Shown: piece by piece, positions 6,604-14,896 of the stretch
How positions within the stretch are numbered: position 1 is the first letter of the stretch
How the letters are laid out: each line of letters starts with the position of its first letter
Origin: an uncultured Azospirillum sp.
GTDB taxonomy: Bacteria > Pseudomonadota > Alphaproteobacteria > RF32 > CAG-239
Direction of reading: 5' to 3'
DNA: 21,398 nucleotides
NCBI GenBank assembly: GCA_902489795.1
Contig: CABUBU010000026.1
Coordinates: 1-21,398, forward strand
Program-made: the position numbers and the translations under genes
The notes under the pieces: generated by a model
What the model was told of the DNA's origin: nothing
What the model saw: only the letters and a program-made list of their open reading frames with translations
Database searches by the model: none

Positions 6604-7146
6604 TCAGTCGTTTGCTTCTTTCGGAGACGGATCACGTTCACGGTTGCGGTTGCTTTCGTCTACCGCTTCCTCAATCCGCGCTTTAACCTGCAAAGGATTA
6701 TCCACGTCAAAAAATTCTACCTTGGCGCTGCCGGTTCCGGAAAAAAGAATATTGCCGTAACCAAACACCCGTCCCCAAAAGGTTTGTTTTACCTGAATGG
6801 ATTCGATCCGTTCCACCTTGATTTCTTCTGTCTTGATCGAAATGATACCGGTTTTGTACACCACCCGCCGGTTGGTACAGACCATCTCCGTCAGATGGAG
6901 CGACAAATACAAAAGAAACGGATAAACACCGAGAACACAGGCCATAATCAAAAGCGCCACGGCCATGTCTGTCTGCTTGTCAAGATAAGAGGTGAAAGCA
7001 AGCGAAAAAGATACCAGCGCAACCACTCCGAGCGTGGCAAACATAAAATAAAACCACAGCCATTTTATCCAGTGATATTTGGCCTCGACCTTGATTTCCT
7101 CGTCTTTTGTCATAGTTCCCTTGACATACGCGTTTTGGCTGAACAT
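6604..7146 (-). CDS. Membrane protein with bacterial PH domain (bPH2 / DUF304 type)
   Basis: The 180-residue product has a short charged N-terminus, two hydrophobic segments (about residues 30-52 and 62-86), and then a domain of the bacterial PH type. The key stretch is CTNRRVVYKTGIISIKTEEIKVERIESIQVKQTFWGRVFGYGNILFSGTGSAKVEFFDVDNP, where the pattern 'TNRRV..K.G......EEI.....ESI.V.Q...GR..GYG.I...GTG' is diagnostic. Such proteins sit in the inner membrane and their exact function is generally unknown. ATG 7146 is chosen over an internal ATG (MTKDEE) because a GGAGGAAAT ribosome-binding site sits just before it, inside the last codons of trkH. The trkH stop is one base from the start codon, so it is the last gene of that operon. 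The C-terminal tail is hydrophilic (ESNRNRERDPSPKEAND). Confidence 0.85.
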   Translation of the reverse strand: MFSQNAYVKGTMTKDEEIKVEAKYHWIKWLWFYFMFATLGVVALVSFSLAFTSYLDKQTDMAVALLIMACVLGVYPFLLYLSLHLTEMVCTNRRVVYKTGIISIKTEEIKVERIESIQVKQTFWGRVFGYGNILFSGTGSAKVEFFDVDNPLQVKARIEEAVDESNRNRERDPSPKEAND

Positions 7147-7147
7147 G

Positions 7148-8608
7148 TTATTTCCTCCAGAAATTTCTGGTAAAAACCACCAGAATGGTTAAAACTTCCA
7201 AACGTCCGAGCAGCATGGTTGCGCTCAGCACGTTTTTTACAGCGCCCGACATCCAACCAAAGTTGCCGTCAGGTCCGATCGACGACACCACCCCGGGACC
7301 GGAATTAGTTACACATGCCACGGCAGCGCTAAATGCGGTAGCAAAATCAATATCAAGAAAAGACAGAGCAACCGCTGAAAGCATTATCGTCGCAAAAAAA
7401 GCGGTCAAAAAAACCAACACGGAAGATACAGCAACCGGCGAAATGGCATATTGTTTTACTTTGACCGGCACCACCCGATTGGGATCGACCGCTGTAACCA
7501 GAGACTGGCGAAGATAAGCCCACACCACCTGCCAACGGAATATTTTGACTGAGCCCGAAGTAGACCCTGTGCAGCCGCCGGTCAATGCAAAAATGATAAA
7601 CAGGGTCTGGAACAGCACCCCCCATTCAAGATAATTGACAGACGTCAAACCGGTCGTGGTCACGATCGAAATGATATTAAACGAAGTGTAGCGGAGCGCC
7701 GTCCAAAAATCACCGTATACATCTTTGTAATACAGCCACAGCGAACTGCCAACAATATAAACGAACAGCACTTTCAAAAAACTGACCACCTGTTCCGTGC
7801 GCAGCGACTGGCGGAATTTGTTTTGCAGCAGCACGATGTAAAACGTCATCGGCAGCGCGCCGACGACCATAAATACGGAAATGACAACTTCTATATTCAG
7901 ATTGTCATAGAACAAAACGGACTTGTTTTTGGTCGAAAAGCCGGCGGTGGCGATCGTTGACATGGCATGATTGATTGCATCAAACCAGTTCATTCCTGCC
8001 CAATACAAACATATTGCGCATAAACCGCACAAAAAGAAATAAACAAAAAAGATGCGTTTGGCGATATAATGAAACTTCGGCATAAATTTGTCGTTAAAGT
8101 CCGAATTTTCCCGCTGAAACATCTGCATTCCGCCGATTCCGAGAAAAGGCAGCAAAGCTACCGCAAACATAACGATACCAACGCCGCCCATGGCCGTCAG
8201 CATCGACCGCCAAAGCAAAACAGCTTTCGGCTGTGCCTCTATGTCGGTCAAAATCGTCGCGCCCGTCGTCGACAACCCCGACACGGCTTCAAACAAAGCA
8301 TCGTGAAAATTGTCTGTACTTCCGTAAAGCATGAACGGAACAGCGGACAACAACGAAATCGCAATCCAGCTGGTCGTTGTCAGCAAATATCCCTGACGGA
8401 CGCTGATGTTCTCCACCGGTGCCCGATTGGAAAGAAACAGCGAAAGCCCGATAAAAAGACAAAAAAGAGCCGAGCTGAGAAACGGCGACCAGGAAGCGGA
8501 AGTGTCGTAAATGTCATAACCGGCGGCTATCAGCATGGCAGCGCCCAGAATGCTGATAAAATAACCGTTGATCATCAAGACAACCTGCCACATGACGCCA
8601 ACTTTCAC
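7148..8608 (-). CDS. trkH: Trk-type potassium uptake protein, TrkH family
   Basis: TrkH is the membrane channel subunit of the Trk/Ktr K+ uptake systems and works with the cytosolic NAD-binding subunit TrkA, which is not in this window. The 486-residue product shows four pore repeats, each with a filter-like segment: TTGAT (114-118), TAGFS (221-225), TTGLT (318-322) and NSGPG (435-439). The TGGCTGSTSGSVKIFR stretch following the third repeat is also typical. The N-terminus has the expected membrane pair. The start is a GTG sharing one base with the TAG stop of the upstream gene (TAGTG), which suggests coupled translation; an ATG five codons later is an alternative. The bPH-domain gene follows after one base. 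Confidence 0.95.
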   Translation of the reverse strand: MKVGVMWQVVLMINGYFISILGAAMLIAAGYDIYDTSASWSPFLSSALFCLFIGLSLFLSNRAPVENISVRQGYLLTTTSWIAISLLSAVPFMLYGSTDNFHDALFEAVSGLSTTGATILTDIEAQPKAVLLWRSMLTAMGGVGIVMFAVALLPFLGIGGMQMFQRENSDFNDKFMPKFHYIAKRIFFVYFFLCGLCAICLYWAGMNWFDAINHAMSTIATAGFSTKNKSVLFYDNLNIEVVISVFMVVGALPMTFYIVLLQNKFRQSLRTEQVVSFLKVLFVYIVGSSLWLYYKDVYGDFWTALRYTSFNIISIVTTTGLTSVNYLEWGVLFQTLFIIFALTGGCTGSTSGSVKIFRWQVVWAYLRQSLVTAVDPNRVVPVKVKQYAISPVAVSSVLVFLTAFFATIMLSAVALSFLDIDFATAFSAAVACVTNSGPGVVSSIGPDGNFGWMSGAVKNVLSATMLLGRLEVLTILVVFTRNFWRK

Positions 8609-9498
8609 TATTGCAGAGCTACACGGTCGGAAAAACCGCGGTCAACCAAAATTTTGTTAATACTAACATCACCGGCAAAACATTCTCCGGTTGCAACATT
8701 GTCCGCCGTATAAGCCAAAATCAGACACTTAACGGTTTCACCTTTCAACGCATCGCGCAAAAATACGGCCGCCTTAACGCCTCTTGCACTGCGCGGGTTG
8801 GAATAAACGCCGTAAAGGAACACGTAGGTGCCGCCCACTTCCATTTCGTTGGCGTTGTAAACTTTGGCCTCGCCCGAAATTTCTTCCGGCTCGTCCAAAT
8901 AACGTAAAACATCGCCTTCGGTTTCGGAAACTTTTTTAACAATCACCGGTTTGCTTTCAAACCAAGCGTCTTCTCCGGCCGCCAGCCTTTCGTCCGCAGC
9001 GGTCGGTACGGAAGGCTGTTTTTCTTCCTCAATCGGCATCTGCGGCACCGGCGGCGTCAGCGCAACCACGTCATCGGCTTCTTCCGCCAGAATATCTACC
9101 CGCTGCGGCCGGGTACCGGACGCGGCTTTGAACATCTGCCGGCGAATTTCCCTTTGACTCGGCGCCACTTCCACCAGACGGTCAGTCCCCTTGTCCGGCG
9201 TCGATACCAGCGCAGGGATGTTGTCGATCAGCTTAGAAAACTTGTCAGAAACTTTGGAAAAGTCCGCATTTTTAACCTTACGGATTTTATCCAGGTACCA
9301 AGTATGCACTTCCTGCGGTTTTGCGCCGTAGTAAAGCGGCACAGCGGCAACGGCAGCCAGTGCCAAAACCAACATCAGCGCCAGATAAACAGGCTTGCGG
9401 AACGGATATGTGACAATCATCACCGTTTTATGCAAAACGGCTCCCCAGCCGCTGGGCGAACGCAGTTCGTCGTCTTTGCGCTTTTTAAAGAAAAACAT
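8608..9498 (-). CDS. Membrane-anchored nuclease-fold (SNase-like) protein lacking catalytic residues
   Basis: The 296-residue product has a basic N-terminus, one transmembrane segment (about 36-58) and a long low-complexity, Pro/Glu-rich linker (about 90-205). A C-terminal domain of about 85 residues resembles the staphylococcal nuclease OB fold (AKVYNANEMEVGGTYVFLYGVYSNPRSARGVKAAVFLRDAL...INKILVDRGFSDRV). In active enzymes the first strand ends in DGDT and the next carries R..LxxxDTPE, with a later GR; here these read NANEM, VFLYGVYSNP and no matching Arg. Nuclease activity is therefore unlikely, and a binding or structural role in the membrane is my inference. The stop overlaps the trkH start by one base, and a GGGGGAAAG ribosome-binding site precedes ATG 9498. 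No clear promoter was found in the 74-nt gap upstream, so it may be read from the long rlpA-to-DHH transcript. Confidence 0.75.
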   Translation of the reverse strand: MFFFKKRKDDELRSPSGWGAVLHKTVMIVTYPFRKPVYLALMLVLALAAVAAVPLYYGAKPQEVHTWYLDKIRKVKNADFSKVSDKFSKLIDNIPALVSTPDKGTDRLVEVAPSQREIRRQMFKAASGTRPQRVDILAEEADDVVALTPPVPQMPIEEEKQPSVPTAADERLAAGEDAWFESKPVIVKKVSETEGDVLRYLDEPEEISGEAKVYNANEMEVGGTYVFLYGVYSNPRSARGVKAAVFLRDALKGETVKCLILAYTADNVATGECFAGDVSINKILVDRGFSDRVALQ

Positions 9499-9572
9499 GG
9501 CTTTCCCCCGTGGTTAACACTTTGCCTTTTAAGCTAAACGGTATACTGATAAAATTCAAGCAAAAAGGACGA

Positions 9573-10430
9573 CTAATGCACGGCTTTGACGATAAAGTCT
9601 GGCAGTTCCGCCAAAGCGGAAGCCCCCGCCGCCCCTTTGTGGCCGCCGCCGCCGAAACGGGCCGCGATTTTGGAAACGTCCACCTCTTTTTTCGCGGAAT
9701 AAAAAGAAAGGTTCCAACGGCGTTTTTTGTTCATGTAAAAATTGATCATCACGTCATAGTCTTTGATGCCGTCCAGCGTATCAAAAAAAGACGAACGCCC
9801 CTGCGGCATGTTCGCGCAAATGCATTTCAGCCCGTCGATTTCTGTTTCAAAAGCCATGCTGCGCACCAGATGATAATTGCGCGCGTTGATCCAGGCCAGA
9901 ATGCGCTTCCCTTCCCCGATCATTTTTTCCGTATCAAGCCGGCCGGCAAACAGTTCCGCCCAGACCGGATCATCCGGCCGGTTCTGCCCGAGCGACTGCA
10001 TGGCGTATTCAAACGGCTGCACCCTGGGATCGCTCAGATCAAAAATGTCATGTTTGGCCAGCAGACTGACGCCGAGCGGCACCGGCCGGCCGGGATAATA
10101 GTATTCCCACGACAGTTCGATCGCCGCGGTGCCGATCCGCCGCAGCCCCTTGATCGGTTCCGCACCGGCTTTTATCGCCTTTTCATATTCCTCGATTACC
10201 GAAGCATGATGGTCAATCCAGGTAAAATCCTTCCGTTTGCTCAACTCGAACATATAGTCGACCGGCAGCGCGAAATCACAGACTACCACCGTCTCATGCC
10301 GTTCTATTTCGTCGTAGGGGATTTCCATGTCATGGTTCAGCCCCAGCAGCTTGATTTCCGGATACACGCTTTTGACAACGGCGCCGGAACCTTTTCCGTC
10401 ATGATCGGCAATATGGTATATGCACAGCAT
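9573..10430 (-). CDS. DHH-family phosphoesterase
   Basis: DHH/DHHA1 proteins are metal-dependent phosphoesterases or exonucleases acting on short oligonucleotides, cyclic dinucleotide products or related phosphoesters. The 285-residue product begins with HIADHDGKGSGAVVK (Asp9, Asp11), then VVVCDFALP with another metal-ligand Asp (about 52), the signature WIDHHAS, and near the C-terminus GGGGHKGAAGAS of the DHHA1 substrate-binding domain. The overall design resembles NrnA-like or oligoribonuclease-like DHH enzymes, but the precise substrate cannot be read from the sequence. A GAGGAGA ribosome-binding site precedes ATG 10430, and the gap to the upstream hydrolase gene is 15 bases, so it is probably the distal gene of the rlpA-to-DHH series. 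Confidence 0.88.
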   Translation of the reverse strand: MLCIYHIADHDGKGSGAVVKSVYPEIKLLGLNHDMEIPYDEIERHETVVVCDFALPVDYMFELSKRKDFTWIDHHASVIEEYEKAIKAGAEPIKGLRRIGTAAIELSWEYYYPGRPVPLGVSLLAKHDIFDLSDPRVQPFEYAMQSLGQNRPDDPVWAELFAGRLDTEKMIGEGKRILAWINARNYHLVRSMAFETEIDGLKCICANMPQGRSSFFDTLDGIKDYDVMINFYMNKKRRWNLSFYSAKKEVDVSKIAARFGGGGHKGAAGASALAELPDFIVKAVH

Positions 10431-10445
10431 TTTCTTCTCCTCTTA

Positions 10446-11234
10446 TTAAAAAAACAGCGTCATTCCGTCAAAGGCCGGTTCGACTTTTTCCGGCGTCATC
10501 CGGTGGATCCGTTCATAATCGCATTCGATCGCCATATGGTTGATCACCGTCCGCTCGGGCTTAATCCGCTCAACATCCCGCATGATTTCTGCCAAACCGG
10601 CATGATATCTGCCGCCCGCAACCGTGGTTAACGGCACCACCATCAGCTTTACCGGCTGCCGGATATGGGAAAAAGCTTCCTCTTCAATTTCCCGATAGTC
10701 CGCGATATAAACCACTTCTCCGTCGTTAAAAACATACCCCGTCGTCGGCATGTTGTGTCCGAGCAGCTGGATCGGCGTCACTTTCAGCTCATTAATCATA
10801 AACGGCCGATAATGTTCGATCCGGTTGGCTATCAAACTCGGCCGGCTGCTGACGTTGTTGGCGTGGCCGCGGGTTGCCAGCAAATAGGGGAAGCGTTCTT
10901 CCACCTCCCGCACGGTTTCGTCCGTAGCAAAAAAATCAAGGCTTTTCCGCTCTGCCCGGTTAATTTCTCTCAATTCATCAATGCCGTGCAGATGGTCGGC
11001 ATGCGCATGCGTATAGACAATTCCGTCCAGCCGACGAATGCCGCCGTTTAAGAGCTGCATTCTAAGATCGGGAGAAGTGTCGATCAAAATCCGCGTATTG
11101 CCGTATTCCAGACAGGAGGTCGTGCGGCTGCGGCGGTTTTTCTCATTAGCGGGATCGCACGCCCCCCAGCCGCCGGCAACGGAAGGCACGCCCGGCGCGG
11201 CGCCGCTGCCGAGGATGGTCAGTTTATGGTTCAA
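10446..11234 (-). CDS. Metallo-beta-lactamase fold hydrolase, PhnP-like
   Basis: The 262-residue product contains the zinc site THAHADHLHGIDELR (residues 75-81 for THAHADH). An N-terminal LTILGSGAAPGVP segment, a Gly-Asn-Thr strand with ILIDTSPDLRMQLL, a second metal-ligand block GHNMPTTGYVF, and VVYIADYREIEEE and INHM further on match PhnP-like phosphodiesterases. PhnP proper cleaves 5-phosphoribosyl 1,2-cyclic phosphate, but no phosphonate genes are near. In Alphaproteobacteria this gene often follows tatD as a housekeeping hydrolase of undefined substrate. The start is a TTG that shares TTGA with the tatD stop (4-base overlap), with a purine-rich GGGGAGA site upstream, so coupled translation is likely. 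No usable ATG exists before the conserved N-terminus. Confidence 0.88.
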   Translation of the reverse strand: MNHKLTILGSGAAPGVPSVAGGWGACDPANEKNRRSRTTSCLEYGNTRILIDTSPDLRMQLLNGGIRRLDGIVYTHAHADHLHGIDELREINRAERKSLDFFATDETVREVEERFPYLLATRGHANNVSSRPSLIANRIEHYRPFMINELKVTPIQLLGHNMPTTGYVFNDGEVVYIADYREIEEEAFSHIRQPVKLMVVPLTTVAGGRYHAGLAEIMRDVERIKPERTVINHMAIECDYERIHRMTPEKVEPAFDGMTLFF

Positions 11235-12025
11235 AACTCATATCTCCCCTTGTCACTCGCCTTGCGAAACAGTCGGTAAAAGTTTTCCGACGTGATTTTG
11301 GCAATTTCTTCAAACGAAACATCTTTAACCTGCGCCAGCTTTTCCGCCACATAACGGACATTAGCCGGTTCGTTGCGATGACCGCGGAGAGGAACCGGCG
11401 CCAAAAACGGAGAATCCGTTTCCACCAGCAGTCGATCAAGCGGTAAATCGGCAAAAATCTCCCGCAGTTCACCGCTTTTGTTAAAAGTGATAATTCCCGA
11501 AGCGGAAATATAAAAACCGATTGAGAGGGCAAATTCCGCCAGCCGCCGGGAACCGGAAAAACAATGAATTTCCCCGGCAAAAGGCTTTTCTTTATAATGT
11601 TCCGAAAGCATTCCGATCGTATCATCATCGGCGTCGCGGGTATGGATAATGAGAGGCAGCCCGGTTTCCTGCGCAGCCCGGATATGCTCGGCAAACACTT
11701 TGCGCTGGTTCTCCTTCCCGCTGTAATCGTAGTAATAATCCAAACCGCATTCGCCGATGGCAACGATTTTCTTGTGTCTGCTTTTCTCCGCCAGATCGGC
11801 CGCCGACACCTCGGGAAACTCGTCGGCGTTGTGCGGATGAACCCCGACCGCGGTATAAACAAAAGGATACGTTTCCGACAGCTTCAACTGCTCGTCCAGA
11901 GTGTCTATGCAGTTGCCGGCATTTAGTGCCGCGGTGACTCCGTTTTCCTTCATTCGCAGGATAATTTCATCCATATCCTCTTCAAAATCGTTATAATCCA
12001 AATGACAGTGACTGTCGACTAACAT
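11231..12025 (-). CDS. tatD: TatD-family metal-dependent DNase
   Basis: TatD-type proteins are TIM-barrel metallohydrolases with 3'-5' DNase activity, connected with DNA repair or turnover. The 264-residue product has the full ligand set: His6 and His8 (DSHCHLD), Glu92 (GECGLDYYYD), His128 (LIIHTRDAD), His154 (EIHCFSGS) and Asp204 (LLVETDSPFLAP). A GHRNEPANVRYVAEKLA block follows, typical of the family. Length is normal. It starts 15 bases after holB with an AAGGAAAG ribosome-binding site and overlaps the next gene by 4 bases. Placement behind tmk and holB is the standard alphaproteobacterial arrangement, although metG, often found between holB and tatD, is absent here. Confidence 0.96.
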   Translation of the reverse strand: MLVDSHCHLDYNDFEEDMDEIILRMKENGVTAALNAGNCIDTLDEQLKLSETYPFVYTAVGVHPHNADEFPEVSAADLAEKSRHKKIVAIGECGLDYYYDYSGKENQRKVFAEHIRAAQETGLPLIIHTRDADDDTIGMLSEHYKEKPFAGEIHCFSGSRRLAEFALSIGFYISASGIITFNKSGELREIFADLPLDRLLVETDSPFLAPVPLRGHRNEPANVRYVAEKLAQVKDVSFEEIAKITSENFYRLFRKASDKGRYEF

Positions 12026-12040
12026 CTTCTTTCCTTACAG

Positions 12041-13093
12041 TTACATTACTTTGCACAAATTGCCGATAATATTGATCAGCGCTTCTTTCTTGTCCATGTT
12101 CAGACTGTCCGTCTGCCGCAGCACCCGGACGGCGTTTTCCCACGCGCGGGCGGTTTCCTCAATATCGCGGGAGGAAAGGATATGATCGGAACAATACTTC
12201 AGCACCAATTCCGAAGCCAGCTCAAAACTCTCCTCAGCCCCGACCGCGACGTCGACCCAGTCCAGCAGATCCTGCAGACGAAAACGGCTGCCGGCGCCGA
12301 TAATCGCTCTCAGACCGCGATAACGCTCCAATGCGCCGCAATCCGCATAATTTAAAGCTTTGCCGATGCTGCCGGAAGCAATTTCCGTTATCCCTTTTAC
12401 GGCCGCTTCGTCAAGCTCCGGCCGATAACGACGCAGCAGACTGGCCACCGCGTTGTCCGCCAACGGCTTCAGCACCAGTTTGGTACAGCGTGAACGGATC
12501 GTCGGCAGCAGCTGTCCGACATTGTGGCTGATCAGCAGCAGAATGCTTTTTGCCGGCGGCTCTTCCAGAATTTTCAAAAGCGCGTTGGCGCTGGCCGGAT
12601 TCATGTCGTCAATGCTGTCGATGATCACCGCCCGCCAGCCGTCGCCGGAAGACTTTTTGGTCAGGAATTCGTTGATCCCCCGCACGTCGTCAATCCTGAT
12701 AAAGGCCGATTTCTTCAGCCCTTTCAGTTCGCTCTCGTCAAGCGCCGCGCCGTCCTTGATCGCTTTCAACACTTTTTTGCGGTCGGTTTCGATAAAGTCG
12801 CGTTCAATGACTTTGAAATCGGGATGAGAACCGGAAGAAACCAGGCGGTTTGCGGGACTGTCCGGATCCGTCGCCAGCGAAGACGCGGGCGAAAAGCTCC
12901 GCCGCCGTTCGTCAAGCAGAAAACGGGCAAACCGGTATGCCAGCGTCGCCTTGCCGATTCCCTTAACCCCGGAAATCAGCCACGAATTATGCAACTTGTT
13001 GGAATTATAGGCGTCAAGAAGCGCTTTTTCCGCCTCTTCCTGACCCAGGAGGAAAAAATTGTTTTTGGGAGTAATCAGTTCACCTTCTGGCAT
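12041..13093 (-). CDS. holB: DNA polymerase III delta-prime subunit
   Basis: HolB is the stator subunit of the clamp-loader complex that places the beta clamp on primed DNA. The 350-residue product begins with a short charged leader, then GQEEAEKALLDAYNSNKLHNSWLISGVKGIGKATLA (P-loop-like, Lys48), followed by VIIDSIDDMNPASANALLKILEEPP and LLISHNVGQLLPTIRSRC, all standard for delta-prime/tau-type AAA+ subunits. About 50 residues (roughly 95-145) between P-loop and Walker B form a charged insertion seen in alphaproteobacterial versions. Its ATG at 13093 lies inside the 3' end of tmk (14-base overlap), so the two are coupled. No frameshift or missing core motif was seen. Confidence 0.94.
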   Translation of the reverse strand: MPEGELITPKNNFFLLGQEEAEKALLDAYNSNKLHNSWLISGVKGIGKATLAYRFARFLLDERRRSFSPASSLATDPDSPANRLVSSGSHPDFKVIERDFIETDRKKVLKAIKDGAALDESELKGLKKSAFIRIDDVRGINEFLTKKSSGDGWRAVIIDSIDDMNPASANALLKILEEPPAKSILLLISHNVGQLLPTIRSRCTKLVLKPLADNAVASLLRRYRPELDEAAVKGITEIASGSIGKALNYADCGALERYRGLRAIIGAGSRFRLQDLLDWVDVAVGAEESFELASELVLKYCSDHILSSRDIEETARAWENAVRVLRQTDSLNMDKKEALINIIGNLCKVM

Positions 13094-13739
13094 TCTTATG
13101 CATTAACCTTTCTTCCGTGATTTTGACAATTTCCCGGTGCAGTTCATCCACGCTTTTGTCGGCGTCAAGCACTGCATAACGCGGCGCACTTTCGGCAATT
13201 TCAAGGAACCCGCGGCGCAAATTTTCGTGAAAGACCAATTCCCTGCTCTCAAAGCGAATTTCCTGTTCCACCGCCGAACCGTTGCGTTTAAGCGAACGCG
13301 CCAGTCCTTTTTGCGGATCAATGTCAAGAATGACCGTCAGATCCGGATGAAAATCACCCACCGTCATTGCATAGAGCTGCTCCAGAGTTTCTTTCGGAAC
13401 CCGCTTGTCATAACCGTAATACTGGTAAGCCGTAGTTGAATCGGCAAACCGGTCGCTGATCACCCACCGCCCCTCGTTTAAGGCCGGCAGCACCTTGCTT
13501 TGCATATGAATCCGCCGGTCAGCATAATACAACAGCGCTTCCGCCACCGCGTCCATCTTGTCCTTGTCGCCGGTACACAATATCCTGCGCAGTTCGCTTC
13601 CCACTTCCGTACCGCCGGGTTCCTTGGTGGCCAGCACGTCAACTCCGCGAGTTCGCAGATAATCCGTCAGCAGTCTGATCTGGGTGGTCTTGCCGGTACC
13701 TTCACCGCCTTCAAAGGTTATGAAACGTCCTTTGCGCAT
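13080..13739 (-). CDS. tmk: Thymidylate kinase
   Basis: Tmk phosphorylates dTMP to dTDP with ATP, an essential step of dTTP supply. The 219-residue product has the P-loop FEGGEGTGKTTQ (about 9-20), the DR-type motif LATKEPGGTEVGSELR that contacts dTMP, the ISDRFADSTTAYQ segment, and VILDIDPQKGLARSLKR leading into the lid region. It starts one base after the stop of the D,D-carboxypeptidase gene with only a weak GAGTAAG ribosome-binding site, so it probably relies on translation from upstream. Its 3' end overlaps holB. Confidence 0.97.
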   Translation of the reverse strand: MRKGRFITFEGGEGTGKTTQIRLLTDYLRTRGVDVLATKEPGGTEVGSELRRILCTGDKDKMDAVAEALLYYADRRIHMQSKVLPALNEGRWVISDRFADSTTAYQYYGYDKRVPKETLEQLYAMTVGDFHPDLTVILDIDPQKGLARSLKRNGSAVEQEIRFESRELVFHENLRRGFLEIAESAPRYAVLDADKSVDELHREIVKITEERLMHKNARR

Positions 13740-13740
13740 C

Positions 13741-14886
13741 TTACTCGGCCCCGAACAAAAGGTATTTGACGTTGCTCAGTATCCGTCCCCAGAAACCGAG
13801 TTTGCGAATGCTGTGGTCGGCATAAAGCGGCACCGTTTTGACCTCACCGCCGGGAATTTCGATTTTTACTTCACCGAGTTTGTCGCCCTGCGACACCGGC
13901 GCTTTTACCGGCTTTTCGTAAACCGCCGTCAGTTTGACGTCGCTCGCCTTGCTGCGGGCAATAGTCATTATCACGTCCTCATTGACCGCAAGGTCAATCG
14001 ACTTTTCCTCTCCCATGTAAACGGGAACCGACACAATTCGCTGAAACTGTTTGAAAACTTTGTAGTTGTTAAATTCTCGGAACCCCCAGTTCATCAGCTT
14101 TTCGGCCTCTTCCGAACGCTCTTTGTTACTTTTAAGCCCCGTCATCACCCCAATCAGCCGACGGTCGCCGCGTTTGACCGATGCCGTCAGGCAAAATCCC
14201 GCTTCCGCCGTATGTCCGGTTTTCAGACCGTCGGCATCGGACATTGAATAAAGCAGCGGATTTCGGTTGCCTTGCAAAATGTTGTTGTAGGTAAAGCTTT
14301 TCTGCGAAAAGACGGAATAATATTCGGGAAAGTCGCGGATCAGCGCCTGCGCCAGCCTGGCCAGATCTTCCGCCGACATCCGGTGATCCGGATGCGGCAG
14401 TCCGGTCGAATTGACGAAATGCGAATTTTTCAGCCCCAGTTCTTTGGCTTTGGCATTCATCAGCTCGGCAAAATCCTCCTCCGAGCCGGCAATGTTTTCG
14501 GCCGCCACGATACAGGCATCGTTGCCCGACTGAATGATGATTCCCTTGATCAGGTTTTCAACCGTCACCTTGCTGCCGATCGGTAGAAACATGGTCGAGC
14601 TGCCGCTGGCTGCACCGCCCGTTCGCCACGCATTTTCGCTGACGGAAAAAACATCTTCAAGCGACAGTGTGCCGTCTTTCAGTTTACTGAAAAGCACATA
14701 AACGGTCATCAGTTTGCTCATCGAGGCCGGCGCCACCGGAACGAAAGCGTTCTCTACAAAAAGATACTCGCCGGTGTCATAATCCATCAAAATCACGTTT
14801 TTGGCTTTGGTTTCGAGCGCCGCTGCCGGGCTTGCCAGCATTGCGCTTAAAACGGCGGCAGACAGCCATTTGGGATAAGTCTTCAT
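13741..14886 (-). CDS. dacA: D-alanyl-D-alanine carboxypeptidase (PBP5/DacA family)
   Basis: This periplasmic penicillin-binding protein trims the terminal D-Ala of peptidoglycan pentapeptides. The 381-residue product has a Sec signal peptide (about 1-23, ending SPAAA before LET). It carries the catalytic SxxK at Ser55-Lys58 (PASMSKLMT), SxN at Ser120-Asn122 (IIQSGNDACI) and KTG at 222-224 (DGLKTGHTAEAGFCL). A C-terminal PBP5-associated beta domain and an amphipathic tail (FWGRILSNVKYLLFG) that can attach to the membrane follow. An AGAGGAAT ribosome-binding site precedes ATG 14886, 10 bases after the rlpA stop. Coexpression with rlpA fits a joint role in septal wall remodelling. DacA versus DacC/DacD subtype cannot be settled. 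Confidence 0.95.
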   Translation of the reverse strand: MKTYPKWLSAAVLSAMLASPAAALETKAKNVILMDYDTGEYLFVENAFVPVAPASMSKLMTVYVLFSKLKDGTLSLEDVFSVSENAWRTGGAASGSSTMFLPIGSKVTVENLIKGIIIQSGNDACIVAAENIAGSEEDFAELMNAKAKELGLKNSHFVNSTGLPHPDHRMSAEDLARLAQALIRDFPEYYSVFSQKSFTYNNILQGNRNPLLYSMSDADGLKTGHTAEAGFCLTASVKRGDRRLIGVMTGLKSNKERSEEAEKLMNWGFREFNNYKVFKQFQRIVSVPVYMGEEKSIDLAVNEDVIMTIARSKASDVKLTAVYEKPVKAPVSQGDKLGEVKIEIPGGEVKTVPLYADHSIRKLGFWGRILSNVKYLLFGAE

Positions 14887-14896
14887 TGCGATTCCT

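Noticed and set aside
6490..7173. Open frame of 227 codons on the plus strand
   Set aside because: It is antisense to the PH-domain gene, which has a strong ribosome-binding site and domain pattern. The opposite frame has neither.
9510..10631. Open frame of 373 codons on the plus strand
   Set aside because: It is antisense to the DHH phosphoesterase and part of the PhnP-like gene, both with full family motifs. Its product is His/Arg/Phe-rich without any recognisable domain, as expected for an antisense shadow in this codon usage.
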